Origin: an uncultured Porphyromonadaceae bacterium
GTDB taxonomy: Bacteria; Bacteroidota; Bacteroidia; Bacteroidales; Muribaculaceae
NCBI GenBank assembly: GCA_900540625.1
Contig: UQGP01000007.1
Span: forward strand, 1 to 64,000
DNA: 64,000 bases
Direction of reading: 5' to 3'
Both the position numbers and the translations under genes were made by a program. The notes under the pieces were generated by a model. That model made no database searches, had not been told where the DNA came from, and worked only from the letters and a program-made list of their open reading frames with translations. Shown in pieces: positions 26,803-35,754 of this stretch (positions are counted from its first letter, which is position 1; each line of letters starts with the position of its first letter).

Positions 26803-27618
26803 ATGTCAGTCAAGACAGCAATGATTTCCATCGTGGCGTTGTTTGTCGCGTTAACGACCAATGCCGCCAAAGTAGACACCATCACAATCAAGGCAGCCGA
26901 AATGCCGCAACCCATAGTGGTCACGGTCATCGTGCCCGCCGGAGCGTCCGCCACACATCGCGTACCCACCGTATATCTGCTCAACGGTTTCGGCGGCGAC
27001 CACAAACAGTGGACCACTACATGCAAACAACTTCCCGCCCTTGCCGACCAATACGGTATGGCTATGGTGATGCCCGACGGTTGCGATTCATGGTACTGGG
27101 ACGCACCCGCCAATCCCAAGGTGAAGATGGAAACATTTATGACCAAACGTCTTGTGCCCTACATTGATAAACATTACCCGACCATTCCCGAAGCATCCAA
27201 CCGAGCCATCACCGGACTGAGTATGGGTGGACACGGAGCATTATGGCTGGGCGTGCGCCATCCCGATATTTGGAAAAATATCGGCAGCACCAGCGGCGGT
27301 GTTAATATCCTGCCTTTCACCGAAAGATGGAAGATGAAAGAAGCCCTTGGCGCGTACACCTCGGCCACAGCCAAGACGTGGGAGACGCATACCGTCATCA
27401 ACCTGGTGCCGCAAATGGTTGCCGGTGCCAATAATATCATCTTTGATTGCGGTAGCGAAGACTTCTTCTCCGGCGTCAACGCCGCCTTGCATCAAAAACT
27501 ACTCGAGGCCAAGATTCCGCACGACTACATCTCGCGCCCCGGCAACCATAGCCACAAATACTGGAGCAACAGCATCCTTTACCACCTGCTATATTTCTCC
27601 CGCCACTTTGGCAAATGA
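26803..27618 (+). CDS. secreted esterase, alpha/beta hydrolase
   Basis: 271 residues with a signal peptide (MSVKTAMISIVALFVALTTN). Esterase-D-like alpha/beta hydrolase: nucleophile elbow 'GLSMGGHG' (Ser140), candidate acid in 'FDCGSEDFF', His in 'RPGNHSHKYW'. Such enzymes often remove acyl or feruloyl groups from plant or host glycans in Bacteroidales, but no polysaccharide locus surrounds it, so the substrate is open. It overlaps recF by four bases (ATGA). Confidence 0.88.
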   Translation: MSVKTAMISIVALFVALTTNAAKVDTITIKAAEMPQPIVVTVIVPAGASATHRVPTVYLLNGFGGDHKQWTTTCKQLPALADQYGMAMVMPDGCDSWYWDAPANPKVKMETFMTKRLVPYIDKHYPTIPEASNRAITGLSMGGHGALWLGVRHPDIWKNIGSTSGGVNILPFTERWKMKEALGAYTSATAKTWETHTVINLVPQMVAGANNIIFDCGSEDFFSGVNAALHQKLLEAKIPHDYISRPGNHSHKYWSNSILYHLLYFSRHFGK

Positions 27619-28721
27619 TACTGCGCCACGTAAGCATAACCGATTTCAAGAATATCGCCGAAGCATCGCTTGACTTTTGCGATAAGTTGAATTGTATGCT
27701 CGGCGACAACGGCATGGGCAAGTCCAATCTCTTGGACGCCATATATGTACTGTCGTACACCAAGAGTTTTGCCGGGACGCCGGACAATATGCTGATACGA
27801 CGAGGTTGCCCGTGGGCACACCTACATGCCGACTACCTGCGACACGATGCCGAAGACGATATCAATGTAGTACTCTCGCCCGGTCATAAAAGCTTCAAGC
27901 GCGGCGGCAAGGAATATAGACGTCTGAGTGCGCATATAGGGCTATTCCCCGCCGTACTCGTCTCTCCGGCCGATATGAACCTCGTTTCAGGAGCCGCCGA
28001 AGTGCGTCGCCGCTTCATTGATATGGTTATAAGCCAGGCTGATAGCCATTATTTGGAGCACCTTATACGCTACAATCGCTCCCTCGAGCAGCGCAACCGT
28101 ATGCTCAAGGACGCGTCTGCCGATTACCTGCTTTTCGACACAATCGAAGCCGGTATGGATATGTCATCGCGCTATATCATCGAGGCGCGCCGCCGCCATA
28201 TTCGCCGCCTCGCCGAGCTCCATCAACGCTACTACGGCATCATCGCCGGTGACAACGAAACCGTCACTATGGACTACCGTGGCCCGTTGGACGGCACTTC
28301 GGACGCCAGCATCGCCGATGCGTTGAGCCGCAACCGCGACCGCGATCGGCTGCTCGGATATACCGCTATTGGCATACATCGTGATGATATAGACGTTACG
28401 GTCAACGGCCTGCCACTGCGTCGCACCGCCTCTCAGGGTCAAGCCAAGACCTTTACCATAGCCCTTCGTATGGCCCAGTATCGTTTCTTGGTCGAAAGCA
28501 CCGGCCTCAAGCCCCTGCTATTGTTAGACGATATCTTTGATAAACTCGATGCCACACGCGTTTCGCGCATCATAGTATTGGTAGCCTCCGAAGACTTCGG
28601 CCAGATTTTCATCACCGACACCAACCGTCGCCATCTCGACGAAATACCCGGGCATCTCGCCGCCGATGCTCCGTGCCGGATGTGGCGTGTCACCGACGGT
28701 ACATTCGAACAACTGCCATGA
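27615..28721 (+). CDS. recF: DNA replication and repair protein RecF
   Basis: SMC-like ATPase that helps load RecA at gaps in recombinational repair. 368 residues. Walker A 'LGDNGMGKSN', signature 'ASQGQAKTFTIAL', Walker B 'LLLLDDIFDKLD' and D-loop region are all visible. Overlaps both neighbours by four bases, indicating translational coupling. Confidence 0.95.
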   Translation: MILRHVSITDFKNIAEASLDFCDKLNCMLGDNGMGKSNLLDAIYVLSYTKSFAGTPDNMLIRRGCPWAHLHADYLRHDAEDDINVVLSPGHKSFKRGGKEYRRLSAHIGLFPAVLVSPADMNLVSGAAEVRRRFIDMVISQADSHYLEHLIRYNRSLEQRNRMLKDASADYLLFDTIEAGMDMSSRYIIEARRRHIRRLAELHQRYYGIIAGDNETVTMDYRGPLDGTSDASIADALSRNRDRDRLLGYTAIGIHRDDIDVTVNGLPLRRTASQGQAKTFTIALRMAQYRFLVESTGLKPLLLLDDIFDKLDATRVSRIIVLVASEDFGQIFITDTNRRHLDEIPGHLAADAPCRMWRVTDGTFEQLP

Positions 28722-29008
28722 AACGCCACGACCCATTGCGTGTTGACGCCATTATCCGTCAGGCTATTACGGCTGCCGGTGCTGACGAAAGTTACGAACG
28801 GGCGCGTGCCAGCTTCCTATGGAGCGAAGTAGTCGGCCCGACCGTCAATCGCTATACCGTACGACGATGGATCCAACAGGACGAACTGCACGTGGTTATT
28901 GCCTCGGCATCGCTTAAAAACGAGCTCTCCTTCAGCAAGGAACGTATCGTGCACCATATCAACCAATTGGTAGGAAAAAACGTTATATCCAAACTCGTGA
29001 TACATTGA
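28718..29008 (+). CDS. DUF721/DciA-like protein
   Basis: 96 residues from the ATG at 28718, which overlaps the recF stop. 'RARASFLWSEVVGPTVNRYT' and 'ELHVVIASASLKNELSFSKE' fit the DUF721 family. DciA members load the replicative helicase in bacteria without DnaC or DnaI; DUF721 genes beside recF are common in Bacteroidota. Function here is inferred from family only. Confidence 0.85.
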   Translation: MKRHDPLRVDAIIRQAITAAGADESYERARASFLWSEVVGPTVNRYTVRRWIQQDELHVVIASASLKNELSFSKERIVHHINQLVGKNVISKLVIH

Positions 29009-29092
29009 CAGAGAGACGATAAATACAATCCACCATCGTATCCTACGACAGTAAAATAATAGATTCCGATGACTGCAAAATAATAGATAAAA

Positions 29093-29491
29093 ATGAAACT
29101 GCAAATACTGGTACTATACGCCGCCCTCGCACTTAGCTTGGCCTCCTGCGGCAACAGCTACAATCCCAAGGAAATAGCCCGTATCGACGAAGCCGACGAA
29201 CTCACCGCCGAGCAGACCGATGTAGCCCTCGGATGGTATGAAGACGCCTTACAACGCGAAATCGCCAAACTTGAAACCGACATCAGCAATGTCCGTCAAG
29301 ATATGCTCGAAGACCGTGCTTCGCGCATCGGCAAACGTGCGGCCCGAGCCGGAAGCCGCGAGTCCGACTACGTCAACGCTGCCGTATATCGCAAGCACAA
29401 AGACAAAATCGAAGAATTGGAAAAGGAAGTAGAAAAGAAACGAGAAATGCTTTATGAAGAAATGGATAGAGTTCGAGAAAAACCTGATTAG
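29093..29491 (+). CDS. small lipoprotein with coiled coil
   Basis: 132 residues. Lipobox 'LSLASC' puts Cys19 at the N-terminus of the mature protein. The rest is almost entirely helical and charged, with heptad-like Glu/Lys/Leu patterns (for example 'DKIEELEKEVEKKREM'), so probably a coiled coil on the inner face of the outer membrane. No family recognised. It is the last gene before the accessory operon. Confidence 0.75.
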   Translation: MKLQILVLYAALALSLASCGNSYNPKEIARIDEADELTAEQTDVALGWYEDALQREIAKLETDISNVRQDMLEDRASRIGKRAARAGSRESDYVNAAVYRKHKDKIEELEKEVEKKREMLYEEMDRVREKPD

Positions 29492-29579
29492 TAGTAATTT
29501 GCGCGGCTTTGCGGCGGCAGAGTCTATATCGATTGCCTATAGTTGCCTAGCAGAAATGCACCGACCTTAGCATTAATTG

Positions 29580-29610
29580 TTTGTGATTTATTTAAAATTG
29601 TGTAATTTTG
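29580..29610 (+). promoter_or_regulatory. promoter of the ESX/ubiquitin-like operon
   Basis: TTTG (29580-29583), 19 bases, TAATTTTG (29603-29610): exact consensus. Transcription would start about 70 bases before the first ATG at 29687. It is the only good match I found between 29500 and 42465. Confidence 0.85.
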
Positions 29611-29686
29611 CAAGCAGAGACGGTTTTAGCTTTTAGCAAACGTTTTTTTTACGCTAAGGCCGGAATAAACAGTCGATGCCGATGCA

Positions 29687-30395
29687 ATGAAATATGACGT
29701 AATAATAAACCAACAGAAACGGCAGTCACTCTCCTATGCCGCACTAATTGCTTTACCGCTTACGCCCGACACACTAGTTCGTAGGGAAGGCGGCGAAGGC
29801 TGGATTCGTGTGTCTGAATGTATTGAACTGGCACACGTTATGGCATCGGCAGGTCATAGCAAAGAAACAGCCCAAAATCCCCCCCCCCGTTTGCGTTGAA
29901 AATACGCAAAACGGCGCATCCAATCCGTCTGTAAGCCCTTCCGGGACTTTCGTGGGCGGAAGAAGTACGCAGACACACTCTCACAGACCGACACCACAAC
30001 AACCCACGCAGCAGAGGACGGCACGACCGCAGTCCTCCGCTGCCGCATATCCGTATCAAGCGTCGCAGCCGTATCAGCCGTCGCATTATACCAGCCAGCC
30101 GTCGCGGATTTTTGTCCCCTCGACCGAATACTTCAAGTGTAGGCAGAAACGTAAAGCGGCCATAATCGGGCTGTGCACGCTCGGACTAGCCGGCATAACG
30201 CTTATCGGGGTTGGCGAAATGTGGCGCAGCAATATATTCGAGGGAACGTCATTCGCGGCCGGTGCTATAGGCTTCGTATTCAAATGTCTGTCCTTTGTGT
30301 TCCTTACTGCATTGGTTGCGATACCGTACTTTATCTACTCCTTCTTTGCCCTGATATACTATTCCATCCGAATGCACAACCTTAAAGCCAGATAG
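29687..30395 (+). CDS. GYF-like membrane protein, split by a poly-C frameshift
   Basis: As read, the first frame (29687-29899) makes 70 residues: a GYF_2-like domain ('LTPDTLVRREGGEGWIRVSE') and then a stop. The same protein continues in another frame from the C run to 30395: a Pro/Gln/Ser/Tyr-rich linker and two hydrophobic segments ('AAIIGLCTLGLAGITLIGVG' and a long one near the end). Removing one C from the ten-base run (29879-29888), leaving nine, fuses both into one protein of 235 residues. The layout GYF domain, disordered linker, membrane anchor parallels the GYF domains of the ATPase two genes downstream. The gene is therefore phase-variable and now OFF, subject to slippage in expression, or a sequencing error. 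Confidence 0.75.
29879..29888 (+). repeat. homopolymer of ten C inside a coding region
   Basis: The tract separates two halves of one plausible protein. Nine (or twelve) C would join the frames; ten truncates after 70 residues. Confidence 0.9.
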
Positions 30396-30397
30396 AT

Positions 30398-30673
30398 ATG
30401 CCAATGTACACAGCCAGCCGGATTTCCAACAATGGTAATGTCTTATATCCCGACGCCATTGCCATAGATGACTATAATGTTACCTACTACAAAGGGCGTC
30501 CTGTCGGGTACGAGACCACGATAATACCACGTCACTGTATCAACGGCGTGTTTCTTGACAGCCATATCCTCTTTGCCGATATCGTCATATCGTCCGCAGG
30601 GCGGGAGACAATCTCGGTGCATGGATTCAAAAAATCCATAGCACGCGAAATAGTAAAAATCCTTACCCAATAA
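30398..30673 (+). CDS. small PH-like domain protein
   Basis: 91 residues, beta-rich with a final helix. 'YPDAIAIDDYNVTYYKG', then 'YETTIIPRHCINGVFLDSHI' and 'SVHGFKKSIAREIVKIL' follow the pattern of bacterial PH-like (YdbS/DUF304-type) domains: strands containing an 'I-x-x-x-x-I' turn and a closing helix after 'HGF'. Two bases after the upstream gene and three before the ATPase. A membrane-binding or protein-binding adaptor is a reasonable guess. Family assignment is tentative. Confidence 0.6.
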   Translation: MPMYTASRISNNGNVLYPDAIAIDDYNVTYYKGRPVGYETTIIPRHCINGVFLDSHILFADIVISSAGRETISVHGFKKSIAREIVKILTQ

Positions 30674-30676
30674 ACT

Positions 30677-33600
30677 ATGCCACAGACCGTATACTACGTA
30701 CAGTTAGATGACGACTTCTTTGGACCGTTCGCACTTGAAACCGTTATAGGGACGCACCTCACGCCGGACGTACTAGTGCTGTCCTCTGCCACCAACGAGT
30801 GGAGGCAGGCGGGAGAGTATCCCGAACTGGTGGACTCGTTGGACTTGTCTGTCTGCGAAAACGAGGCCGAGGATGCGTCCGGCTGCGAGGCTGCCGAAGA
30901 CGTCTCCGGCGCGACCCCGTCATTCGACGCCCACACGACATTCTATATCCGCCGGGGCGGTTCGCCCTACGGACCATACACATTGCAGGCGCTGTCCGGC
31001 ACCGGCATCACGGAAGAGACACATGTCAGCGTGGACGGAATGTCCACATGGGTGTATGCCCGCCAAATCCCCGGGCTGCTTTCGACTATTGCCGCGATGC
31101 GCAGCCGTGCCGACGAAACACGCGAACCGGAGGAAACCACCGAAACAGCCGCCGAGACAAATATGCCGCCGCTGGCCAGGATTACACAGCTGCTCAACGA
31201 GATACACGCTGTAGGCGCCGAGGGCGAATGCCGCTATAAGCGTGTGTTTGCCAGCAAAGGCGAGGAGCGCGACTTCCTGATGGAGGAATATTCCGAGAAA
31301 TTTGACCGCCTTTTGGCTCTTGTGCGCCAGACTGAGGAAATTTGCTCCGGCGGCGCATTGTCCTCCCGCGCAACATTCCTCATTACCGAAACCGCCAACA
31401 AGTCAGGCGAGGCACTCAACAGCCGCTATGCATCCATGCTTGAGGCGGACGAGGGTGTTGATGCAGGAGCCTTGCCCGTGGGTCGCACGGCATACAGCTT
31501 TGAGCCTCCGTTGGCCGGGATTACGCTCGAACGCATGGACTTCTTGGAACTTCCCGGAGGCAAAAACCTGTGTGTCACCTATACTAAAGACGGAATGCCG
31601 CAGGCCATGGCGTTTGTCAATACGGTCATAGGCAGGCTGTACGAGTACAACCCGGCACGCTCCGTCATTGCCGAAGTCATAGACACTGAGTATTTTACCG
31701 GGCTGGACGACGTGTTCAAACTGCTCAAACGCGACCTGTACCGGATTCACTGCCGCCCCGAGGAAATCCGCAACCTGCTTGCTTCCTTGCAGAAACGCGC
31801 AGGTACAATCATGCGCAACCTCCTCACAGAAAAAGGCGCCACCTTGCGCTCATACAACAGGAGCCACGAGGGCAGCGAGCCTTATATCGTCCTTGTCGTC
31901 AAGAACTTCCCCAAAGGGCTGTCCTCGGATAACCTCGAAATGCTCGGACGACTGGCCAAGGTAGGCCCACAGACAGGCATATACCTTGTGCTGCTGGCAG
32001 ACAGCGCGGCTTTGTCCGAACTGTCCGGGCGTGATGCCGAAGCTTTTGACATGCAAGAGTATATAGGTGCGGCAGCCCACTTTGACTTCAAGGCCGAGAG
32101 TGATTATATGTCCTCGCTGCTGGGTCAGGAAACTGGCGGACAGGGCGGACCGGCGTCACTTACACGCTACGACAGCCTCGACGATGACCGGCTCAGACAG
32201 GTCGTGGCCAGTGTAAACGCCAAATGCGAGCTTAGGGAAGACGTGGTTGTGTCTATCGGCGACTATATGCCCTCCGAGGATAAATGGTGGAAAGGCGACA
32301 GCGCCCGCCAAATCGAGATACCCTTCGGCGTAAGCACCGACCTCGAAGTCAAATCGCTGAAAATTACGCAGGAAAGCGGACAGAATACCGCGATTGTCAT
32401 TGGCATACCTGGCTCGGGCAAAAGCGTGTTCCTGCACTCGCTGATATGCAGCGCCGCACTACGGTACTCGCCCGACGAGTTGGGAATGTACCTGATAGAC
32501 TTCTCCGGCGTCGAGTTCAACTCGTATGCCGTTGGCTGCCTGCCACATGCGCGTGTCATAGCCCCCGAAGCCGAGCGCGAGTTCGGACTGAGCATCCTCA
32601 ACGAACTTGTCGAAGAAGGCGCACGCCGCATGGAACTGTGCCGCAACTATAATGTCAGCAACATCGTTGACCTGAAAAATGCCGCGCCCGGCGTCAAAGT
32701 CCCACGCATACTCGTAATCATAGACGAGTTCCAAAAACTCTTTGAAATCGAGAACGACCAAATCTCACGGGAGGCCAACTCGAAGATACACACCATCATA
32801 CAAGAATTCCGCAAATTTGGCATCAACCTGGTGCTGGCCACGCAGAAGCTGCCCTCCGGGTCGTTCCTTCCGCGAGACCTCATCGCCAACCGCGTGGTAT
32901 TCAAGAGCTCTCCGGCAGACTTCTCATCGCTGATAAGCCTCGATGCCGGCGAGGGAATGCCGCGTCTGCGCACCGGCCAGTGCGTCTACAACTCCGAGTC
33001 CGGCGCCCCGTACGACAACAACATCGTCCAAGGCTTCTTCGTTTCAAAAAAAGACATAGACGATATACTTGCACGCCTTGGCGACTTTGCCAAAGCCCGC
33101 ACATACGCGGGCGGGCAGATGAAGGTCTTCCGCTCGGCGGAACAGCCGGAATTTATCCGCCGCCGCGTGCAGCCGGGAGACGCCGGAATGCGGCGTCCCG
33201 GAAGCCGTATCCCGATATACCTTGGCGAGAGCATCTCCGTCAGCGAATATGACGTCAATGCCGGTCTTGCACCCGAAACGGCAAACAACATACTGGTTGT
33301 CGGCGGCGAGCAGGAAGTGGCCGAGGCGATATGCTACCACTCGGTGCTGTCAGCATCCACGTGCCACGAAGCCGGCGAGGCTACGCTCGTGGTGGTCAGC
33401 GGTATGCGCCCCGACAACGAGCTGGCCTCCGTGATACTGCCCACGCTGGAGGCTCTGCCCTTCGACCACTACTTCCCGGCCACGGCAGAAGATGTCGAAA
33501 AGACCCTTGCGGCTGTCAAGGAAACCATCGACAACCGCCGCCAGTCCAACGGGCCTATTCCGGGCAATGTCTATATCGCCGTATTCGACTTCCAGAGCTG

Positions 33601-33937
33601 CCGCGCCTTTGACCGCGACACCTCCGGACGCATCGAAAAACCGTCGTCGCAGGCCGCGCTGCTCGAGTACGTCCTCCGCAACGGCCCGTCCGTGGGTGTC
33701 TTCACGATATTGCAGACAGACAACCTCGAGAGCCTCGGGCGCGCCGGGTCGGTACTCTCCGCGTTCAACTACCGCGTGGCCTTGCAGATGTCCGAGGGCG
33801 ACTCCAACAAGGTCGTCGGCTCGTCCGCTGCCAACAGGCTCTTTGTGTTCAACCGCCCGGCCTCGCGCTTCCGCGCCTACCTGCGCGACAACAACCGCAA
33901 CCTCACAATCAAGTTCAAACCATATAAGATAAGCTGA
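30677..33937 (+). CDS. GYF-FtsK/SpoIIIE-type ATPase (EssC/EccC-like)
   Basis: 1086 residues. Two GYF_2 domains lead: residues 5-50 ('FFGPFALETVIGTHLTPDV') and 88-135 ('SPYGPYTLQALSGTGITEET'). A long helical middle follows, then an FtsK/SpoIIIE motor with Walker A GIPGSGKS (576-583), Walker B ILVIIDEF (678-685) and LATQ (720-723). The C-terminal part (about 865-1086) looks like a second P-loop domain of the same kind without a Walker A: 'ILVVGGEQEVAEA' stands where the P-loop should be. No membrane segment. Such tandem FtsK modules with degenerate C-terminal units are typical of the ESX/type VII motor EccC/EssC, whose C-terminal domains bind substrate signals; DNA pumps such as FtsK have only one. 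The three WXG100-like genes directly downstream support that reading. It would probably need membrane partners from the locus. Confidence 0.8.
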   Translation: MPQTVYYVQLDDDFFGPFALETVIGTHLTPDVLVLSSATNEWRQAGEYPELVDSLDLSVCENEAEDASGCEAAEDVSGATPSFDAHTTFYIRRGGSPYGPYTLQALSGTGITEETHVSVDGMSTWVYARQIPGLLSTIAAMRSRADETREPEETTETAAETNMPPLARITQLLNEIHAVGAEGECRYKRVFASKGEERDFLMEEYSEKFDRLLALVRQTEEICSGGALSSRATFLITETANKSGEALNSRYASMLEADEGVDAGALPVGRTAYSFEPPLAGITLERMDFLELPGGKNLCVTYTKDGMPQAMAFVNTVIGRLYEYNPARSVIAEVIDTEYFTGLDDVFKLLKRDLYRIHCRPEEIRNLLASLQKRAGTIMRNLLTEKGATLRSYNRSHEGSEPYIVLVVKNFPKGLSSDNLEMLGRLAKVGPQTGIYLVLLADSAALSELSGRDAEAFDMQEYIGAAAHFDFKAESDYMSSLLGQETGGQGGPASLTRYDSLDDDRLRQVVASVNAKCELREDVVVSIGDYMPSEDKWWKGDSARQIEIPFGVSTDLEVKSLKITQESGQNTAIVIGIPGSGKSVFLHSLICSAALRYSPDELGMYLIDFSGVEFNSYAVGCLPHARVIAPEAEREFGLSILNELVEEGARRMELCRNYNVSNIVDLKNAAPGVKVPRILVIIDEFQKLFEIENDQISREANSKIHTIIQEFRKFGINLVLATQKLPSGSFLPRDLIANRVVFKSSPADFSSLISLDAGEGMPRLRTGQCVYNSESGAPYDNNIVQGFFVSKKDIDDILARLGDFAKARTYAGGQMKVFRSAEQPEFIRRRVQPGDAGMRRPGSRIPIYLGESISVSEYDVNAGLAPETANNILVVGGEQEVAEAICYHSVLSASTCHEAGEATLVVVSGMRPDNELASVILPTLEALPFDHYFPATAEDVEKTLAAVKETIDNRRQSNGPIPGNVYIAVFDFQSCRAFDRDTSGRIEKPSSQAALLEYVLRNGPSVGVFTILQTDNLESLGRAGSVLSAFNYRVALQMSEGDSNKVVGSSAANRLFVFNRPASRFRAYLRDNNRNLTIKFKPYKIS

Positions 33938-33939
33938 AT

Positions 33940-34212
33940 ATGCCCGGAATGATCAATGACCCCGAAGCAATCCAGAAGTTCCGCTACCAGTTGGTGGACC
34001 TCGTGGACGCGCTGCGCAAGCAGCTCAAGCGCACCGACGAGGCGATGGAGACCGTGGCCTCGTCGTGGAAGGACGCGCAGTTCGCGAAATACAGGGACGA
34101 GTTTGCCAAAGACCGAGACGCCTTTGAACCGCTGTGCCGCGACATCGACGAGTTCGAGGCCGGGCCGCTGGCCGAGTTGCAGTCTATTCTCGAACAATAC
34201 AACGACCTATAA
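33940..34212 (+). CDS. WXG100-like protein, W-x-D variant 1
   Basis: 90 residues, all helical. Two helices meet at 'SSWKDAQFAKYRDEF' (Trp43, Asp45), the position of the W-x-G turn in ESAT-6/EsxA proteins, with an aromatic residue a few positions later. Length and hairpin design fit WXG100 secretion substrates or structural partners. The Gly is replaced by Asp, as in the two sister proteins. Two bases after the ATPase gene, as in many ESX loci. Confidence 0.65.
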   Translation: MPGMINDPEAIQKFRYQLVDLVDALRKQLKRTDEAMETVASSWKDAQFAKYRDEFAKDRDAFEPLCRDIDEFEAGPLAELQSILEQYNDL

Positions 34213-34215
34213 GCC

Positions 34216-34515
34216 ATGTCTACATCGCTATCACATACCGAAGTAACCTCGCAGTCGCTCATCCAGCTACAGGGCGAGCTGCGCTCCATGTCCGCAATCC
34301 TCGGCGAACTTTACGACGTCCTCTGGGGCAACCTCAACGCCCTCGGCGAGGAATGGACGGACGAGAAAATGGAAGAATTCAGTGACGAGTTCAAGGGTAG
34401 CCGCGAAACCATCATCGAATTGTCCGAGAAATACAAACAATGGGCTGACACCTACCTGCCACCGCGTATCGAGGAAGTCGTCCGCTATGAGAAAGCCTCG
34501 GCAGGCATACGCTGA
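34216..34515 (+). CDS. WXG100-like protein, W-x-D variant 2
   Basis: 99 residues, helical hairpin. Turn motif 'EEWTDEKMEEFSDEFKG' (Trp47, Asp49), very similar to its neighbour in the second helix. 'LRSMSAILGELYDVLWGNL' forms the first helix. It may pair with the product of 33940-34212, as EsxA and EsxB do. Three bases separate the two genes. Confidence 0.65.
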   Translation: MSTSLSHTEVTSQSLIQLQGELRSMSAILGELYDVLWGNLNALGEEWTDEKMEEFSDEFKGSRETIIELSEKYKQWADTYLPPRIEEVVRYEKASAGIR

Positions 34516-34525
34516 CACACGCAAT

Positions 34526-35353
34526 ATGCTCACTGAATTTCCACAACCAATCAAGACGCAGGGCGCGTACATTGCCGACCACCGCTCGCTGGTGGAGCTG
34601 GGTAACGCCATCGAGTACACGGGCGACTCGGTGCGCAAGCTCCGCGAGGCCGTAGACGACTTCTTCACGGGCGTCGAGCGCTCGATGGACGATATCATCG
34701 ATGCCTTCGAGAAACAGGCCGAAGAAGCGCGCAAGCAGCTCGACGCGGCCGACAGCGCATTGTCCGCCTGCCTCAACTCGCAACGCTATGACGAGGAAAA
34801 GCGCGAATACCGCCCATCGTGCCGGTGCGAGGAACGCGATGTCGCCTGTGCGCAAAAAAAAGTTGACGAAATTGAATGTAAAATCGAGCGGCTTCGTGCA
34901 ATTAAGGAGGAGGTGGAGTACGAGCTGGGCATATACCGCGAGCCTTTCGGCTTTACGCCCGGCGGCGGCGACGGCCTGTTGCGGCGGTTAGACGAGCAGG
35001 TCACCCGCTATGCCGGCGAGAAGATGCAGCGCATCCTGGAAGTCGTCGAGCAGTACCTGCGTGTCAATGTCCGCGACATCTCCTCGCCGCACATCCTCTC
35101 CGACGAGCCGGACGATGCGGCCATGGCCGAATTCAGCCCCTCAGAGCAGCGCAAGGCCGACAACTTCCGCAAAGGCATCGAGCGGCTGAACGAACTCCAG
35201 CGCGAGGACAATTACGGCGACCGTGCCTTGGCGCGGCCCACCGGAGTGGTGCTGTGTCCGCGATGTCACCGCCCCTACCCGGTGGCGTGCATTTGTGCCA
35301 ACGAGCGCGAGCGTCCCGGTATCTTTAATTACGACCTGTCACAATCCCGATGA
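34526..35353 (+). CDS. long helical protein with C-terminal Cys cluster
   Basis: 275 residues from the ATG at 34526 (an ATG at 34487 would overlap the previous gene). The N-terminal 110 residues are helical and amphipathic ('FFTGVERSMDDIIDAFEKQA'), reminiscent of the longer LXG/WXG-type helical domains of type VII substrates. A Cys-containing middle ('YRPSCRCEERDVACAQKK') leads into a coiled coil, and the C-terminus has 'CPRCHRPYPVACIC' (Cys244, 247, 255, 257), a likely zinc knuckle. I do not recognise a family. The stop overlaps the next ATG (ATGA). Confidence 0.6.
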   Translation: MLTEFPQPIKTQGAYIADHRSLVELGNAIEYTGDSVRKLREAVDDFFTGVERSMDDIIDAFEKQAEEARKQLDAADSALSACLNSQRYDEEKREYRPSCRCEERDVACAQKKVDEIECKIERLRAIKEEVEYELGIYREPFGFTPGGGDGLLRRLDEQVTRYAGEKMQRILEVVEQYLRVNVRDISSPHILSDEPDDAAMAEFSPSEQRKADNFRKGIERLNELQREDNYGDRALARPTGVVLCPRCHRPYPVACICANERERPGIFNYDLSQSR

Positions 35354-35754
35354 AGTACATTCCCGACTACGCCATACAGGTGACGGAGCTGATGCACCAG
35401 CTCGAGGCACAGGCCGCCCAGACTGCCGCAGACTGGAGCGACACCAAGCGCTGCGAGTATTATGCCGACTATGTAGAGCCGTATCTCAAGGACTTGGACA
35501 CATACATCCACGGCGGCTCCGACATGAAGGGGAAGGGACTCAACGACCTGCTGCAATTTGTGGCGGACAAGGTGGGCGAGTTCGAGTACGAGTCCGGAAT
35601 GTCGGTGGATGCCAACGGCTACCTGCCGGAAAGCGCCCCGGTGTACCTGCCGGGGGCACGTGCCTACTGGGAGGAAGATTACGACCTTGACAGTCCTGGA
35701 GCGTATTCGCCTACAAACTTGAAAGATATACTCAAAAAACGCAACAATGAATAA
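35350..35754 (+). CDS. WXG100-like protein, W-x-D variant 3
   Basis: 134 residues. The N-terminal 70 form a helical hairpin with 'AADWSDTKRCEYYADYVEPY' (Trp29, Asp31), the same W-x-D turn as the two proteins upstream. The C-terminal 60 residues are less ordered and Gly/Pro/Tyr-rich, ending in a basic helix, so this one may carry an extra tail or signal. Overlaps its neighbours by 4 and 8 bases. Confidence 0.6.
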   Translation: MKYIPDYAIQVTELMHQLEAQAAQTAADWSDTKRCEYYADYVEPYLKDLDTYIHGGSDMKGKGLNDLLQFVADKVGEFEYESGMSVDANGYLPESAPVYLPGARAYWEEDYDLDSPGAYSPTNLKDILKKRNNE

